From Pseudomonas fluorescens (GTDB taxonomy: Bacteria > Pseudomonadota > Gammaproteobacteria > Pseudomonadales > Pseudomonadaceae): 64,000 nucleotides of DNA. Position 1 is the stretch's first letter; every line of letters starts with the position of its first letter. The notes under the pieces were generated by a model. That model was not told the DNA's origin. It saw nothing but the letters and a program-made list of their open reading frames with translations, and did no database searches. The translations under genes were made by a program, and so were the position numbers. This document shows positions 43,737-57,100 of the stretch, piece by piece. The stretch lies in assembly GCF_000968015.1 (NCBI RefSeq), contig NZ_LACH01000002.1, positions 1 through 64,000 on the forward strand. The letters are read 5' to 3'.

Positions 43737-45295
43737 CCGCCAAAGAGCAGAAGCGCCAACCCATTTCCACCGGCTCCGAATGGACGTTCGAGCTGATCCA
43801 GGCCTACGACAAGGAAATCAGTCGCCTGGCGGCTCGTTACGCACTCGATACTTACCCCAACCAGATCGAAGTGATCACTGCCGAGCAGATGATGGACGCC
43901 TATGCCTCTGTCGGCATGCCGCTGGGTTATCACCATTGGTCCTATGGCAAACACTTCCTCAGCACCGAGAAATCCTACAGCCGTGGGCAGATGGGGCTCG
44001 CCTACGAGATCGTGATCAACTCCGACCCGTGCATCGCCTATTTGATGGAGGAAAACACCATCTGCATGCAGGCTTTGGTCGTCGCCCATGCCTGCTACGG
44101 ACATAACAGCTTTTTCAAAGGCAACTATCTGTTCCGCACCTGGACTGACGCCAGTTCGATCATCGATTACCTGGTCTTCGCCAAGCAATACATCATGCAG
44201 TGCGAAGAGCGCCACGGTATCGACGCGGTCGAAGACCTGCTGGATTCCTGCCACGCCCTGATGAACTACGGGGTCGATCGCTACAAACGTCCGTATCCGA
44301 TTTCCGCCGAAGAAGAACGTCGTCGGCAAAAGGATCGGGAAGAGCATCTGCAGAAGCAGATCAACGATCTGTGGCGGACCATTCCAAAAGGTGCAGACAA
44401 GTACAGCGACAAGGACAACGCGCGCTTCCCCGCCGAACCTCAGGAAAATATCCTCTACTTCATCGAAAAACACGCACCGCTGCTGGAACCATGGCAACGG
44501 GAAATCGTGCGGATCGTGCGCAAGATCGCTCAATATTTCTACCCGCAGCGTCAGACTCAGGTGATGAACGAGGGTTGGGCCACGTTCTGGCATTACACCC
44601 TGATGAACGACCTGTATGACGAAGGCCTGGTGACCGACGGCTTCATGATGGAGTTTTTGACGTCCCACACCAGCGTGGTCTACCAGCCCGGCTTCGACAG
44701 CCCCTACTACAACGGCATCAACCCCTACACCCTGGGTTTTGCCATGTACCGGGACATCCGCCGCATGTGTGAACACCCTACCGAAGAGGACTACCGCTGG
44801 TTCCCTGAGATTGCCGGCACCGACTGGCTGTCGAGCATCAAATTCGCCATGAGCAGCTTCAAGGATGAAAGCTTCATCCTGCAGTACCTGTCACCCCAGG
44901 TGATCCGTGACCTGAAGTTGTTCAGCATTCTTGATGACGACCAGAAGGACGACCTGCTGGTCCCGGCCATTCATGACGAAGGGGGCTACCGCATCATCCG
45001 TGAAACCCTCGCGGCGCAGTACAACCTCGGCAATCGTGAACCCAACGTGCAGATTTACAGCATCGACCGGCGGGGCGACCGCTCGCTGACATTGCGCCAC
45101 CAGCAACACGATCGCAAACCGCTGGGCGAGTCCACCGAGGAAGTGCTCAAACACCTGCATCGCCTCTGGGGCTTCGACATTCATCTGGAAACCCTGCAAG
45201 GGGATCAGGTGATGAAAGTCCATCATGTCCCGCCCAGAGGTGAACACGGCGAGGGGGATTACGGCCGGCTGGACCTGGCTGTCATCCATCTTTGA
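43733..45295 (+). CDS. ycgB: SpoVR family protein YcgB
   Basis: Third member of the prkA-yeaH-spoVR cluster, 520 residues. Named after a Bacillus protein for spore cortex formation, but the family is widespread in non-sporing bacteria and its reaction is unknown. [33 protein letters not shown] and [15 protein letters not shown] are invariant in the family; the last two carry His and Glu like a metal site. It overlaps yeaH by four bases. Confidence 0.94.
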   Translation: MTAKEQKRQPISTGSEWTFELIQAYDKEISRLAARYALDTYPNQIEVITAEQMMDAYASVGMPLGYHHWSYGKHFLSTEKSYSRGQMGLAYEIVINSDPCIAYLMEENTICMQALVVAHACYGHNSFFKGNYLFRTWTDASSIIDYLVFAKQYIMQCEERHGIDAVEDLLDSCHALMNYGVDRYKRPYPISAEEERRRQKDREEHLQKQINDLWRTIPKGADKYSDKDNARFPAEPQENILYFIEKHAPLLEPWQREIVRIVRKIAQYFYPQRQTQVMNEGWATFWHYTLMNDLYDEGLVTDGFMMEFLTSHTSVVYQPGFDSPYYNGINPYTLGFAMYRDIRRMCEHPTEEDYRWFPEIAGTDWLSSIKFAMSSFKDESFILQYLSPQVIRDLKLFSILDDDQKDDLLVPAIHDEGGYRIIRETLAAQYNLGNREPNVQIYSIDRRGDRSLTLRHQQHDRKPLGESTEEVLKHLHRLWGFDIHLETLQGDQVMKVHHVPPRGEHGEGDYGRLDLAVIHL

Positions 45296-45358
45296 TTCTG
45301 TTTCTGCCTCCGGAGGTTCGACGCAAAGGTTATTCTGTCGGGCTAACGGAGGTTTTTT

Positions 45359-46588
45359 ATGCAGATTTATAAAGTCGGCGGTGCGGTACGCGATCGCCTG
45401 CTGGGCAAGCCTGTCACCGACATCGACTGGGTTGTGGTTGGCGCCACCACTGAAGAAATGCTCGCCAAGGGCTATCGCCCGGTGGGTTCGGATTTCCCGG
45501 TATTTCTTCATCCGAAAAGCGGTGAGGAGTACGCCCTCGCCCGCACCGAGCGCAAAAGCGGACGCGGTTACGGCGGTTTTACCTTTCACGCCAGCCCCGA
45601 AGTCACCCTCGAAGAAGACCTGATCCGTCGCGACCTGACCATCAATGCCATGGCCGAAGACGATCAGCAGAACCTGACCGATCCTTACCACGGCCAGCGC
45701 GATCTCAAGGCGCGCCTGCTGCGTCACGTTTCCCCCGCGTTCGCCGAAGATCCGCTCAGGGTTCTGCGCGTTGCCCGCTTCGCTGCTCGTTATTCGGGAC
45801 TCGGTTTCACTGTGGCGCCGGAGACACTGGAACTGATGCGCCAACTCAGCGAATCAGGTGAACTGGAAGCCTTGACCGCGGAACGCAGCTGGAAGGAAAT
45901 TTCCCGCGCCCTGATGGAAGATCAGCCACAGGTGTTCATCGAAGTGCTGCGCGAGTGTGGCGCTCTCAAGGTATTGATGCCGGAAGTCAATGCCCTGTTC
46001 GGCGTACCGCAACCGGAAGCCCACCACCCGGAAATCGACACGGGCGTGCACACCCTGAGCGTGCTGGAGCAAGCGGCAAAGCATAAACAACCACTAACCG
46101 TACGCTGGGCCTGCCTGCTGCACGACCTCGGCAAAGGACTGACGCCCGAGGAAGAGTGGCCTCGACACATTGCTCATGAGCACAAGGGTTTGAAGCTGAT
46201 CAGAGCGGTCAACGAACGCTTCAAGGCGCCGAAGGACTGTCAGGAGCTGGCCCTGCTGGTGGGCGAATATCACACCCACGGCCATCGCGCCCTGGAGCTG
46301 AAGCCGTCGACGTTGATGGAGTTGCTGCAGAGTTTTGACGTTTACCGTCGGCCGCAACGGTTCGAGGAATTTATCGCGGCGTGCGAAATGGACGCGCGTG
46401 GACGCAAAGGGCTGGAGCAGCGAAGTTATCCACAGGCGGATTATTTGCGGGGGGCGGCGAATGCGGCTCGTAGCGTTGCGGTTCAGCCGTTGCTGGAGAA
46501 GGGATTCAAGGGGCCGGACCTCGGAGAGGCGATCAAACGCGAACGGCTCAAGGCGCTGAAGGTTTACAAAGAGTTGGCGTCTGCCTGA
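45359..46588 (+). CDS. cca: Multifunctional CCA-adding enzyme
   Basis: Adds or repairs the CCA end of tRNAs. The 409-residue class II nucleotidyltransferase has GGAVRD at 7-12, D21 and D23 as metal ligands, and the C-terminal HD phosphohydrolase domain with H255-D256 in CLLHDLGKG, the bifunctional gammaproteobacterial form. ATG at 45359 is preceded by a strong GGAGG nine bases upstream. Confidence 0.95.
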   Translation: MQIYKVGGAVRDRLLGKPVTDIDWVVVGATTEEMLAKGYRPVGSDFPVFLHPKSGEEYALARTERKSGRGYGGFTFHASPEVTLEEDLIRRDLTINAMAEDDQQNLTDPYHGQRDLKARLLRHVSPAFAEDPLRVLRVARFAARYSGLGFTVAPETLELMRQLSESGELEALTAERSWKEISRALMEDQPQVFIEVLRECGALKVLMPEVNALFGVPQPEAHHPEIDTGVHTLSVLEQAAKHKQPLTVRWACLLHDLGKGLTPEEEWPRHIAHEHKGLKLIRAVNERFKAPKDCQELALLVGEYHTHGHRALELKPSTLMELLQSFDVYRRPQRFEEFIAACEMDARGRKGLEQRSYPQADYLRGAANAARSVAVQPLLEKGFKGPDLGEAIKRERLKALKVYKELASA

Positions 46589-46593
46589 AAAGC

Positions 46594-46670
46594 ATCGCGA
46601 GCAAGCTCGCTCCCACATTGGATCTCTGGTGCTCACACAATCCAGGGTGGGAGCGAGCTTGCTCGCGATG
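46594..46670. repeat. Pair of REP palindromes in opposite orientation
   Basis: Units 46594-46617 and 46646-46670 are complementary and closely spaced (28 bases). They fill the gap between the convergent cca and folK genes. Confidence 0.9.
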
Positions 46671-46682
46671 GCGTTATCCGCA

Positions 46683-47201
46683 TCACAACATATTCGAAGG
46701 GGTCAACTGCTCACCGCGCCACTCGAAAGCCACCGGCGCCAACACCTGATCAATCTGCGCCTCGCGCCACAAAGCCGCAAAGCTCTTGCCTACACCCGGA
46801 TGCACGCGATCAGGCGCAATCAGCGACAACGGCCACAGCACGAAGGCATTTTTCAGAATTTCTGCCCGCGGCAGGATCAAGCCATCGAAGTTGCCTACCA
46901 GATCGCCGAACAGCAGCACGTCGATATCCAGCGGCAAACCCTTGCGATCCGGTGCATAACGGCCATTGTCCGCCTCGATGAATTTCAGCCGGCGATCCAG
47001 CTCCATCAACGGCAAATCGGTAAACGCCGACACCACAAAATTGAAGAACGGCCCGCTCTTGATCCCCACCGGCTGGCTTTCGAACACCGCCGAGCAGCGA
47101 ATATCCACCAGAAAACCTGCCAAAGCTTCCAGGCCAGCCTGCAAATGGGATTCGCGCTCGATATTGCTACCGAGCCCGAGATACACCTGAGTCAGCGACA
47201 T
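46683..47201 (-). CDS. folK: 2-amino-4-hydroxy-6-hydroxymethyldihydropteridine pyrophosphokinase
   Basis: Transfers pyrophosphate from ATP to the pterin in folate synthesis. The 172-residue protein has YLGLGSNIERESHL at the N-terminus and the Mg2+-binding D92 and D94 in LDIDVLLFGD, followed by ILPRAEILKNAFVLWPL. It overlaps the folB stop by 10 bases, an operon of two successive folate steps. Confidence 0.94.
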   Translation of the reverse strand: MSLTQVYLGLGSNIERESHLQAGLEALAGFLVDIRCSAVFESQPVGIKSGPFFNFVVSAFTDLPLMELDRRLKFIEADNGRYAPDRKGLPLDIDVLLFGDLVGNFDGLILPRAEILKNAFVLWPLSLIAPDRVHPGVGKSFAALWREAQIDQVLAPVAFEWRGEQLTPSNML

Positions 47202-47548
47202 CCGCGCTCGATCTCCACGCCCACACCGCCCGTGGCAGCCGGGATGGCGCCTGGCTTGGTCAGCTTGAGGCGCATCCAGGTGATGTTGAATTCGCTCATC
47301 AGGACTTCAGCCAGACGCTCGGCGAACGTCTCGACCAGCTGGAACTGCGCCTGCTCGGCAAAGGCCTGGATTCGCGACGACACACTGGCGTAATCGAGCG
47401 CCAGCGTCAGGTCATCACCGGCGGCGGCCGGGCGATTGTCCCAGGCGAAACTCAGATCAAGACGCAAGCACTGTCGGATGCCTCGCTCCCAGTCGTAGGC
47501 ACCAATCACGGTGTCGACTTCCAGGCCCTCGATAAACACTCTGTCCAA
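47192..47548 (-). CDS. folB: Dihydroneopterin aldolase
   Basis: Cleaves dihydroneopterin to 6-hydroxymethyl-dihydropterin. The predicted 118-residue protein begins at a TTG (47548) with GGAG eight bases upstream, giving [23 protein letters not shown]. The earlier ATG at 47572 would add eight residues and lies on the Shine-Dalgarno itself. It lies upstream of folK and is divergent from plsY. Confidence 0.92.
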   Translation of the reverse strand: MDRVFIEGLEVDTVIGAYDWERGIRQCLRLDLSFAWDNRPAAAGDDLTLALDYASVSSRIQAFAEQAQFQLVETFAERLAEVLMSEFNITWMRLKLTKPGAIPAATGGVGVEIERGCR

Positions 47549-47622
47549 GCACTTTTCTCCGCTGCACGACAAGGGCGCAATGCGCCGTTAGAATCAGGGC
47601 GTCCTCGCCCGGAATAGTTAGC

Positions 47623-48192
47623 ATGTTTTGGTTACTGGCGACCCTCGCCTACCTGCTCGGCTCTCTGTCCTTCGCCATTTTGCTCAGCCGCCTGACCGGT
47701 AACCCCGATCCGCGAATGAGTGGCTCGGGCAATGCCGGCGCCACCAACATGTTGCGCCTGGCCGGCAAAAAACTCGCCGTCCTGACCTTGACCGGTGACC
47801 TCTTCAAAGGCCTGCTACCCGTACTGATCGCCAGTGTTGCGGGCCTTTCGCTTCAGGAGCAGGCCTGGATCGGCGTCTGCGCCGTCATCGGCCACCTGTT
47901 CCCGCTGTACTTTCGCTTCCGCGGCGGCAAGGGTGTCGCCACCGCTGCCGGCATGCTGCTGGGGCTGTACCCGCCCGCAGCACTGCTGGCGGTCTGCGCC
48001 TGGCTGCTGACGTTCTACCTGACTCGCACCAGCTCTCTGGCGGCCTTGATCGCCACTCCGCTGACCCTGCCGCTACTGGCCTGGCAAGAACCGGCGGCGC
48101 TGCTGCCCATGAGCGCACTCACGGGTCTTATCGTCTGGCGCCATCGGGGCAATCTACGCGACCTGTTTGCCGGGCGCGAACGGCATTTTTAA
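47623..48192 (+). CDS. plsY: Glycerol-3-phosphate acyltransferase PlsY
   Basis: Membrane enzyme using acyl phosphate for the first step of phosphatidic acid synthesis. The 189-residue protein has about five membrane helices and two signature loops, [12 protein letters not shown] and [13 protein letters not shown]. It is convergent with tsaD. Confidence 0.96.
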   Translation: MFWLLATLAYLLGSLSFAILLSRLTGNPDPRMSGSGNAGATNMLRLAGKKLAVLTLTGDLFKGLLPVLIASVAGLSLQEQAWIGVCAVIGHLFPLYFRFRGGKGVATAAGMLLGLYPPAALLAVCAWLLTFYLTRTSSLAALIATPLTLPLLAWQEPAALLPMSALTGLIVWRHRGNLRDLFAGRERHF

Positions 48193-48227
48193 ATACCGGA
48201 CGTGAGCGCGACTCATCCCGCACATCA

Positions 48228-49253
48228 TCACAGCGCCGACAATTGCTCCATCGGCCAACGCGCCTGCACGCTGATTGCCAGGCTTTCATGCTGACCGGCC
48301 TGCAAACGCTGGCAGCCGGCAAAGGCAATCATCGCGCCGTTGTCGGTGCAGAACTCCGGACGAGCATAAAAAACATCGCCCTTCATGTCGCCGAGCATCT
48401 TCTCCAGTGAGGTACGCAGTGCCTTGTTGGCGCTGACGCCGCCAGCGATCACCAGACGCGTCATACCGGCCTGTTTCAGGGCTCGCTTGCACTTGATGGT
48501 CAAAGTCTCCACCACGGCCTGCTGGAACGCCAGCGAGATGTCGCAACGGGCTTGCTCGCTGTCGTCCCCGGCGCTGACGCTCTGCTGCCAGGTGTTCAGG
48601 GCGAAGGTTTTCAAACCACTGAAACTGAAAGCCAGTCCTGGACGGTCGCACATCGGACGCGGGAAAGTGAAACGTCCTGCAACCCCTTGCTCCGCCAGCC
48701 GAGCGATTTCCGGGCCACCCGGATAATTGAGCCCCATCATCTTCGCGGTCTTGTCAAACGCTTCACCGGCGGCATCGTCGAGGGTCTCTCCCAACAACGT
48801 GTATTGACCGATCCCGTCGACCTGAACCAGCTGCGTATGACCGCCCGACACCAACAAAGCGACGAACGGGAATTCCGGTGGTTGCGCCTCCAGCATCGGC
48901 GCCAGCAGGTGACCTTCCATGTGGTGCACACCCAGCGCCGGAATACCCCAGGCGAAGGCCAGCGCCTGGGCGCAAGAGGCGCCCACCAGCAAGGCACCGA
49001 CCAGGCCAGGACCCGCGGTATAAGCGATGGCGTCGATCTCGGTCGGCACACAGTCAGCTTCGGCCAACACCTGACGAATCAAGGGCAGCATGCGTTTGAC
49101 GTGGTCACGTGAGGCCAGCTCCGGCACGACCCCGCCATAGGCGCGGTGCAGGTCGATCTGGCTGAACAGCGCGTCGGCCAGCAGGCCGCGCTCACTGTCA
49201 TATAATGCGACACCGGTTTCGTCGCAGGAGGTTTCTAATCCCAGTACTAGCAT
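48228..49253 (-). CDS. tsaD: tRNA N6-threonylcarbamoyladenosine modification protein TsaD
   Basis: Catalytic subunit transferring threonylcarbamoyl to A37 of ANN-decoding tRNAs. The 341-residue protein has the metal-binding HMEGH (H111, H115), the [15 protein letters not shown] loop and VSGGHTQL. It is divergent from rpsU, the conserved arrangement next to the rpsU-dnaG-rpoD operon. Confidence 0.97.
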   Translation of the reverse strand: MLVLGLETSCDETGVALYDSERGLLADALFSQIDLHRAYGGVVPELASRDHVKRMLPLIRQVLAEADCVPTEIDAIAYTAGPGLVGALLVGASCAQALAFAWGIPALGVHHMEGHLLAPMLEAQPPEFPFVALLVSGGHTQLVQVDGIGQYTLLGETLDDAAGEAFDKTAKMMGLNYPGGPEIARLAEQGVAGRFTFPRPMCDRPGLAFSFSGLKTFALNTWQQSVSAGDDSEQARCDISLAFQQAVVETLTIKCKRALKQAGMTRLVIAGGVSANKALRTSLEKMLGDMKGDVFYARPEFCTDNGAMIAFAGCQRLQAGQHESLAISVQARWPMEQLSAL

Positions 49254-49452
49254 GGGTTTGCGCCTTGTTTAGGCTGAATTCGAAGGCGCGCATAATAGTC
49301 GCCATGGGATGCCCCGACTAGCGGTTTTCGATCAGAGGCTTTGCATTCCGAGCGATGAGGGGTTAACATCCGCAACCCTTAAAAACCGACGTCTTCAAGT
49401 GCTCTTTTGCCACGAGGATGTTGACCCCGGTAATGAATGAAGGTAGCTCTGG

Positions 49453-49668
49453 ATGCCAGCCGTCAAAGTAAAAGAGAACGAACCCTTCGACGTAGCTCTG
49501 CGTCGTTTCAAGCGCTCCTGCGAAAAAGCCGGTGTACTGGCTGAAGTTCGTAGCCGCGAATTCTACGAGAAGCCTACTTCTGAGCGTAAGCGCAAAGCAG
49601 CAGCCGCTGTTAAGCGTCACGCCAAGAAAGTTCAGCGCGAACAGCGCCGCGCCGTTCGTCTGTACTAA
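49453..49668 (+). CDS. rpsU: 30S ribosomal protein S21
   Basis: Small basic ribosomal protein, 71 residues, near identical to the proteobacterial family ([26 protein letters not shown]...). It is first of the macromolecular synthesis operon rpsU-dnaG-rpoD. About 200 bases separate it from tsaD; a CATAAT at 49291 could be a -10 box but no good -35 is seen. Confidence 0.97.
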
Positions 49669-49698
49669 TACACAGACGTTCGTAGCAAGCTTCTGCCA

Positions 49699-49719
49699 AG
49701 CCCGGCCCTCAGCCGGGCT
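49699..49719 (+). terminator. Hairpin between rpsU and dnaG
   Basis: AGCCCGGC-CCTCA-GCCGGGCT is a strong stem without a T-run, 31 bases after the rpsU stop. In E. coli a partial terminator at this place lowers dnaG relative to rpsU; the same role is likely. The rest of the 482-base gap holds no supported gene. Confidence 0.55.
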
Positions 49720-50150
49720 AATGGCATTTGCGGAAAACGCTTGATGCTTCACCGTCAAAGCCGCACACGCGACAGAGACAAATCTGCTTCACAGCGTCAG
49801 ACCTGGCTCTTTTGCCAGCGGTGCACGTCTTTTCTGACGAGCCTTCCAAGGCTACTGACGAGCACACCCACTGATTCCTCTCACGACGATCAGCCCAAGG
49901 CACCTTCTTGCGTGCCCGCTTATGAGCGATCCAAGGCCATCGACTGGCCGCAGCGGATTTCAGCGCAACACTTTCAAATAGTCGAATACTGATTGGTACT
50001 AACGTCAGTGGATTTTCGGCAGATACACTTCCCGACAGCGATTACGCAGACGACACTGGTCGAGCCGCACATTTTGCGCGCCTCAAACAACGACCCGCGC
50101 TCAGCCGCTCTTCGTTTCGGATTCATTGCAGCGCAGATGACGAGAACGCC

Positions 50151-52118
50151 ATGGCCGGGCTAATTCCCCAGAGCTTCATTGACGACCTTCTGAACCGCAC
50201 CGACATCGTCGATGTGGTCAGCTCGCGCCTGCAAATGAAAAAGGCCGGCAAGAATTACACTGCTTGCTGCCCGTTCCACAAAGAGAAAACCCCCTCCTTC
50301 AGCGTCAGCCCCGACAAGCAGTTCTATTATTGCTTTGGCTGCGGCGCTGGCGGCAACGCCCTCGGCTTCATGATGGACCACGACAACCTGGATTTCGTCC
50401 AGGCTGTCGAAGAACTGGCCAAAGCCGCCGGCATGGAAATCCCCCGCGAAGAAAGCGGACGACCGCACAAACCGCGGCAGCCGACCGATTCGCCGCTCTA
50501 CCCCTTGCTCACCGCCGCCGCCGACTTTTACCGCCAGGCACTGAAAAGCCATCCATCGCGAAAAGCAGCTGTGGATTACTTGAAAGGCCGCGGACTGACC
50601 GGCGAAATCGCCCGAGACTTCGGCCTCGGCTTTGCCCCACCCGGCTGGGACAATCTGTTCAAGCACTTGAGCAGCGACACCCTTCAACAGAAAGCCATGA
50701 TCGATGCCGGCCTGCTGATCGAGAACGCCGAAACCGGCAAACGCTATGACCGCTTCCGCGATCGCGTGATGTTCCCGATCCGCGACAGCCGTGGGCGAAT
50801 CATCGCCTTCGGCGGCCGGGTATTGGGCGACGACAAGCCGAAATACCTGAATTCACCGGAAACCCCGGTATTCCATAAGGGCCAGGAACTCTACGGCCTT
50901 TATGAAGCACGCAAGAACAACCGCAACCTCGATGAAATCATTGTTGTCGAAGGCTACATGGATGTTATCGCCCTCGCCCAGCAAGGCCTGCGCAATGCTG
51001 TCGCGACCCTGGGCACCGCCACCAGCGAAGAGCACTTGAAGCGCCTGTTCCGCGTCGTGCCCAACGTGTTGTTCTGTTTCGACGGCGATCAGGCAGGTCG
51101 AAATGCTGCCTGGCGGGCATTGGAGGCAGCGCTGCCGAGCCTGCAGGACGGGCGGCGCGCACGCTTTCTGTTCCTCCCCGAAGGCGAGGACCCGGACACG
51201 CTGGTCCGCTCCGAAGGCACTGACGCCTTCCGCGCACGAATCAACCAGCACGCCCAACCCTTAGCAGATTATTTTTTTCAACAGCTGACCGAGGAATCGG
51301 ACCCACGCTCGCTCGAAGGCAAGGCCCACATGGCCACCCTCGCCGCGCCGCTGATCGACAAAGTCCCGGGGGCGAACCTGCGCATCCTGATGCGTCAGCG
51401 CCTGACCGAAATTACCGGACTTAGCGGTGAAGCCGTCAGCCAACTGGTACAAAGCGCCCCCCAGGAAGCACCGCCGGCGTACGACCCGGGCATCGATTAC
51501 GACGCCATGCCGGATTACAGCGACTACCATCAGCCGCAGGCACAAGAGATGTATGCGCCGCAGCAGGAATGGACGCCAAAGAAACCCGGCGCCGGCGGCA
51601 AGAAATGGGACAAAAAACCGTGGGACAAAAACGGCAAACGCGCTGGTGATCACGATCAACCCCGCGCGCCACGGGTGCCGGCCGCTGTAGAGCCGCCGAC
51701 CCTGGCCGCCTTGCGCACGCTATTGCATCACCCGCAATTGGCCGAGAAAGTCGAGGATGCCGGGCACTTTGCTGCCGAGGATCACACCAATACGCAATTA
51801 CTGGTGGCCCTTCTCGAAGCCGTACAGAAGAATCCCAAGCTAAACTCATTTCAGTTGATTGCACGCTGGCACGGTACGGAGCAAGGACGTTTGCTCAAGG
51901 CGCTGGCGGAAAAGGAGTGGCTGATTGACGGAGATAACCTTGAACAACAGTTTTTCGACACCATTACTAGCTTGTCAGCTCGCCAACGCGAGCGAAACCT
52001 GGAACAACTTCTCAGGAAAGCACGTCAAAGTGAACTGAGTACCGAAGAGAAAAACCAACTGCGCGACCTATTAAGTCGCAATGTTTCCGCAACAAGCCCG
52101 ACCTCAACTGGCGCGTGA
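50151..52118 (+). CDS. dnaG: DNA primase
   Basis: Makes RNA primers at the replication fork. The 655-residue protein has an N-terminal zinc-binding domain with C40, H43, C61 and C64, the TOPRIM core with E267 in VVEGYMDV and FDGDQAGRNAAWRAL, and a C-terminal DnaB-binding domain. A linker of about 75 residues (435-510), rich in Pro, Gln, Lys and Trp, is longer than in E. coli DnaG. It is followed by rpoD after 67 bases. Confidence 0.96.
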   Translation: MAGLIPQSFIDDLLNRTDIVDVVSSRLQMKKAGKNYTACCPFHKEKTPSFSVSPDKQFYYCFGCGAGGNALGFMMDHDNLDFVQAVEELAKAAGMEIPREESGRPHKPRQPTDSPLYPLLTAAADFYRQALKSHPSRKAAVDYLKGRGLTGEIARDFGLGFAPPGWDNLFKHLSSDTLQQKAMIDAGLLIENAETGKRYDRFRDRVMFPIRDSRGRIIAFGGRVLGDDKPKYLNSPETPVFHKGQELYGLYEARKNNRNLDEIIVVEGYMDVIALAQQGLRNAVATLGTATSEEHLKRLFRVVPNVLFCFDGDQAGRNAAWRALEAALPSLQDGRRARFLFLPEGEDPDTLVRSEGTDAFRARINQHAQPLADYFFQQLTEESDPRSLEGKAHMATLAAPLIDKVPGANLRILMRQRLTEITGLSGEAVSQLVQSAPQEAPPAYDPGIDYDAMPDYSDYHQPQAQEMYAPQQEWTPKKPGAGGKKWDKKPWDKNGKRAGDHDQPRAPRVPAAVEPPTLAALRTLLHHPQLAEKVEDAGHFAAEDHTNTQLLVALLEAVQKNPKLNSFQLIARWHGTEQGRLLKALAEKEWLIDGDNLEQQFFDTITSLSARQRERNLEQLLRKARQSELSTEEKNQLRDLLSRNVSATSPTSTGA

Positions 52119-52132
52119 GGTCATAGCTCAGG

Positions 52133-52138
52133 TATAAT
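52133..52138 (+). promoter_or_regulatory. Candidate -10 box of an internal rpoD promoter
   Basis: TATAAT lies 47 bases before the rpoD start, in the dnaG-rpoD gap. No strong -35 is placed 17 bases upstream, so this may need an activator or be weak. E. coli rpoD also has an internal promoter within the operon. Confidence 0.45.
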
Positions 52139-52185
52139 CCTCGGCTTGTTTTTTGCCCGCCAAGACCTTCAGTGGATAGGGTGTT

Positions 52186-54036
<1,851 letters not shown>

Positions 54037-54040
54037 TAAC

Positions 54041-54074
54041 AAAACCCCCGGCCCAGGCCGGGGGTTTTGCTTTT
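54041..54074 (+). terminator. Intrinsic terminator of the rpsU-dnaG-rpoD operon
   Basis: AAAACCCCCGGCC-CA-GGCCGGGGGTTTT followed by GCTTTT is a GC-rich hairpin with T-runs, five bases after the rpoD stop. Confidence 0.92.
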
Positions 54075-54158
54075 ATACAGATTAAATCCCCCGCACCTCC
54101 CTCCCTCCGAATTGCCCGTCTACACTCGAAACATTCCCCGAGCCATAACGAGACCGTT

Positions 54159-57100
54159 ATGCCCAGACTGCCGACCGTGCTTTTTTTGCTGTCGCTATTG
54201 ACCTGGACCGCAACGGCTGGCGCGCTGACTCTGACCGACGAAGAACGTGGCTGGCTGGCGGCTCACCCGGATTTGCGCCTGGGTGTCGATGCGTCATGGC
54301 CACCCTTCGAGTTTCGCGACGATCACGGCCGCTATCAGGGCCTTGCAGCGGACTATATCGACCGGATCCGCCAACGCCTGGCCATCAAGCTCACGCCCAT
54401 CGAGCCTGTCAGCTGGACCGTCGTCCTGGAACAGGCCAAACAAGCCAAGCTGGACCTGTTGCCCGGCATCATGTCGACCCCGGAGCGCCAGACTTACCTG
54501 TCATTCACCCGCCCCTATCTGGACTTTCCGATTGTCATCCTTGCCCATGTCGGAGGCCCCCAACCACGCAAACTCGAAGACTTGTACGGGCTGAAAGTCG
54601 CCGTGGTGGAAAACTACGCCCCCCACGAGCTGTTACGCACCCACAATCCCGACCTCAACCTGGTGGCGCTGCCTAACGTCAGCTCAGCGCTGCAGGCGCT
54701 GGCCACCGATGAAGTGGATGCAGTGGTCGGCGATCTCGCCTCCAGCGTCTGGAGCCTGCGCCAGCTCAAGCTCGACGGGCTCTACGTCAGCGGTGAAACC
54801 CCCTATCGCTATCAATTGGCGATGGGCGTGCCCCGGGACAACAAGATACTGGTCGGCATTCTGGATAAAGTCCTGGCGGACATGACCCCAAGCGAAATCA
54901 ATGCGATTCAGGAACACTGGGTCGGCAACGTCCTCGATCATCGAACATTCTGGAACGACCTGCTGGTTTACGGTCTGCCGGGATTGCTGCTGCTGATCAT
55001 CGTGCTGGCGATGGTCATCCGGATCAACCGCCGGTTGAGTTCAGAAATTTCCCGCCGGGTCGACCTGGAGCAAGAACTGCGCAGCAGCGAATACCATTAC
55101 CGCGGGCTGGTGGAGAGCCTTTCGGCCATCGCCTGGGAAGCGCGGATCAGCGATTTCACCTACAGCTATGTGTCCCCCCATGCCGAGGATCTGCTCGGCT
55201 ACCCCTTGTCTCATTGGCTGATTCCGGGCTTCTGGCGCAACATTATTCACCCGGCCGACCTGACCCGCGCCCAGACTTTCTGCGATCACGAAGTACTGGC
55301 CGGACGCGATCACAGCCTCGATTACCGGGTCATCACCGCCGATGGGCGCTGCATTTGGGTGCGAGATATCGTCAGCCTGATCGAGCACGGCCATGAACCG
55401 GTGATGCGCGGGCTGATGATCGACATCAGCGAAGCCAAGCGCACCGAAGAGGCGTTGCGCCTGTCGGAACAGAAGTTCGCCTCGGTGTTCCAGCAATGCC
55501 CGGACATACTCGTCATCGCGCGACTCTCCGACGGCTGCCTGCTGGAGGTCAATGAAGCGTTCGAAGAACAGATCGGTCTCAAGGCCGAAGACGTCATCGG
55601 CCAGACGGCCACCGACCTGAACATCTGGGGCATACCCGGCGTCGGGCCGGGCTTGTTGCAACGGCTGCAGGCCGGCAGCATCCGTAACCTGGAGATGCCC
55701 TTTCGCCGCAACAATGGCCAAGTGTTTACCGGCCTGATTTCCGCTGAACCATTCGACCTCGATACAACCCCTGCGCTGGTAGTGGTCGTTCGGGACATCA
55801 GCCAGCTCAAGGAAACCCAGAAACAGCTGCAAACCTCCGAAGAGAAATTCGCCAAGGCCTTCCATGCCTCACCTGACGGCTTGCTATTGTCACGGCAGAG
55901 CGACGGTTTACTGATTGAGGTCAACGAAGGTTTCAGCCGCATTACCGGTTTCAACAGCGCGATGTCCGTGGATCGCTCCGCCCTCGAGCTGGGAATCTGG
56001 GTCAATCTCAACGAACGCAAACAGATGCTCGATCTGCTCCACCGGGACGGTTTCGTCCGCGACTTCAGTTGCCATATACGCCGCAGCGACGGACAGATCC
56101 GCCTCTGCGAGGTGTCCAGCCGTCCGCTGCCGATCGGCGATGAAGATTGCATGCTGACCATCGCCCGGGACATCACCGAGCGACACCTGATGCAGGAGAA
56201 ACTGCAACAGGCTGCCACGGTATTCGAGAGCACCGCCGAAGGTGTATTGATCACCGACACTCAACAGCACATCAGCGCGGTCAACCGTGCGTTTACAGAA
56301 ATTACCGGCTACAGCGAGAGCGAAGCATTGGGCCACACCCCTCGCCTGCTCGCCTCGGGCCTGCACGACAGCGCGTTTTATGCCGCCATGTGGCATCAAC
56401 TGACCGCCGAAGGTCATTGGCAAGGCGAAATTTCCAACCGGCGCAAGAATGGCGAGCTCTATCCGAGTTGGCTGACCATCAGTGCGGTGCGCAACCGAGA
56501 CAGATTCGTCACCCATTTTGTCGCGGTGTTCGCGGACATTTCCAGCCTCAAACATGCCCAGGCCAAGCTCGATTACCAGGCACACCACGACCCGCTGACC
56601 GGGCTGCCAAATCGCACGCTGTTCGAGAGCCGATTGCTGACTGCGCTCAACAACCAACAGGAAAACGGCGGCCAGGGCGCGGTGCTGTTCCTGGACCTGG
56701 ACCGTTTCAAACACATCAACGACAGCCTGGGTCACCCGGTCGGCGACCTGCTGCTCAAGGGCATTGCCGTGCGCCTCAAAGAACAGTTGCGCGACATCGA
56801 CACCGTGGCGCGCCTGGGCGGCGACGAATTCATCATCCTGCTGCCCGGGCTGCAGCAATCCAGTGACGCCGACAACATCGCGACCAAATTGCTCAATTGC
56901 TTCAGCGCACCGTTCCAGGCTGGCGAACATGAGTTTTTTATCAGCGCCAGTATCGGCACCAGCCTGTATCCAAAGGATGGCTGCGACGTCGCCACGCTGG
57001 TCAAGAACGCCGATGCCGCGATGTACCGCTCAAAGGCCAAGGGTCGCAACCGGGTCGAAAGCTACACCCGCGACCTCACCGCTCAAGCCAGCGAGCGAGT

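Noticed and set aside
49741..49992. An 83-codon frame in the rpsU-dnaG gap
   Set aside because: Sequence rich in Ser, Arg, Thr and Pro without a family match or Shine-Dalgarno; gap left non-coding.
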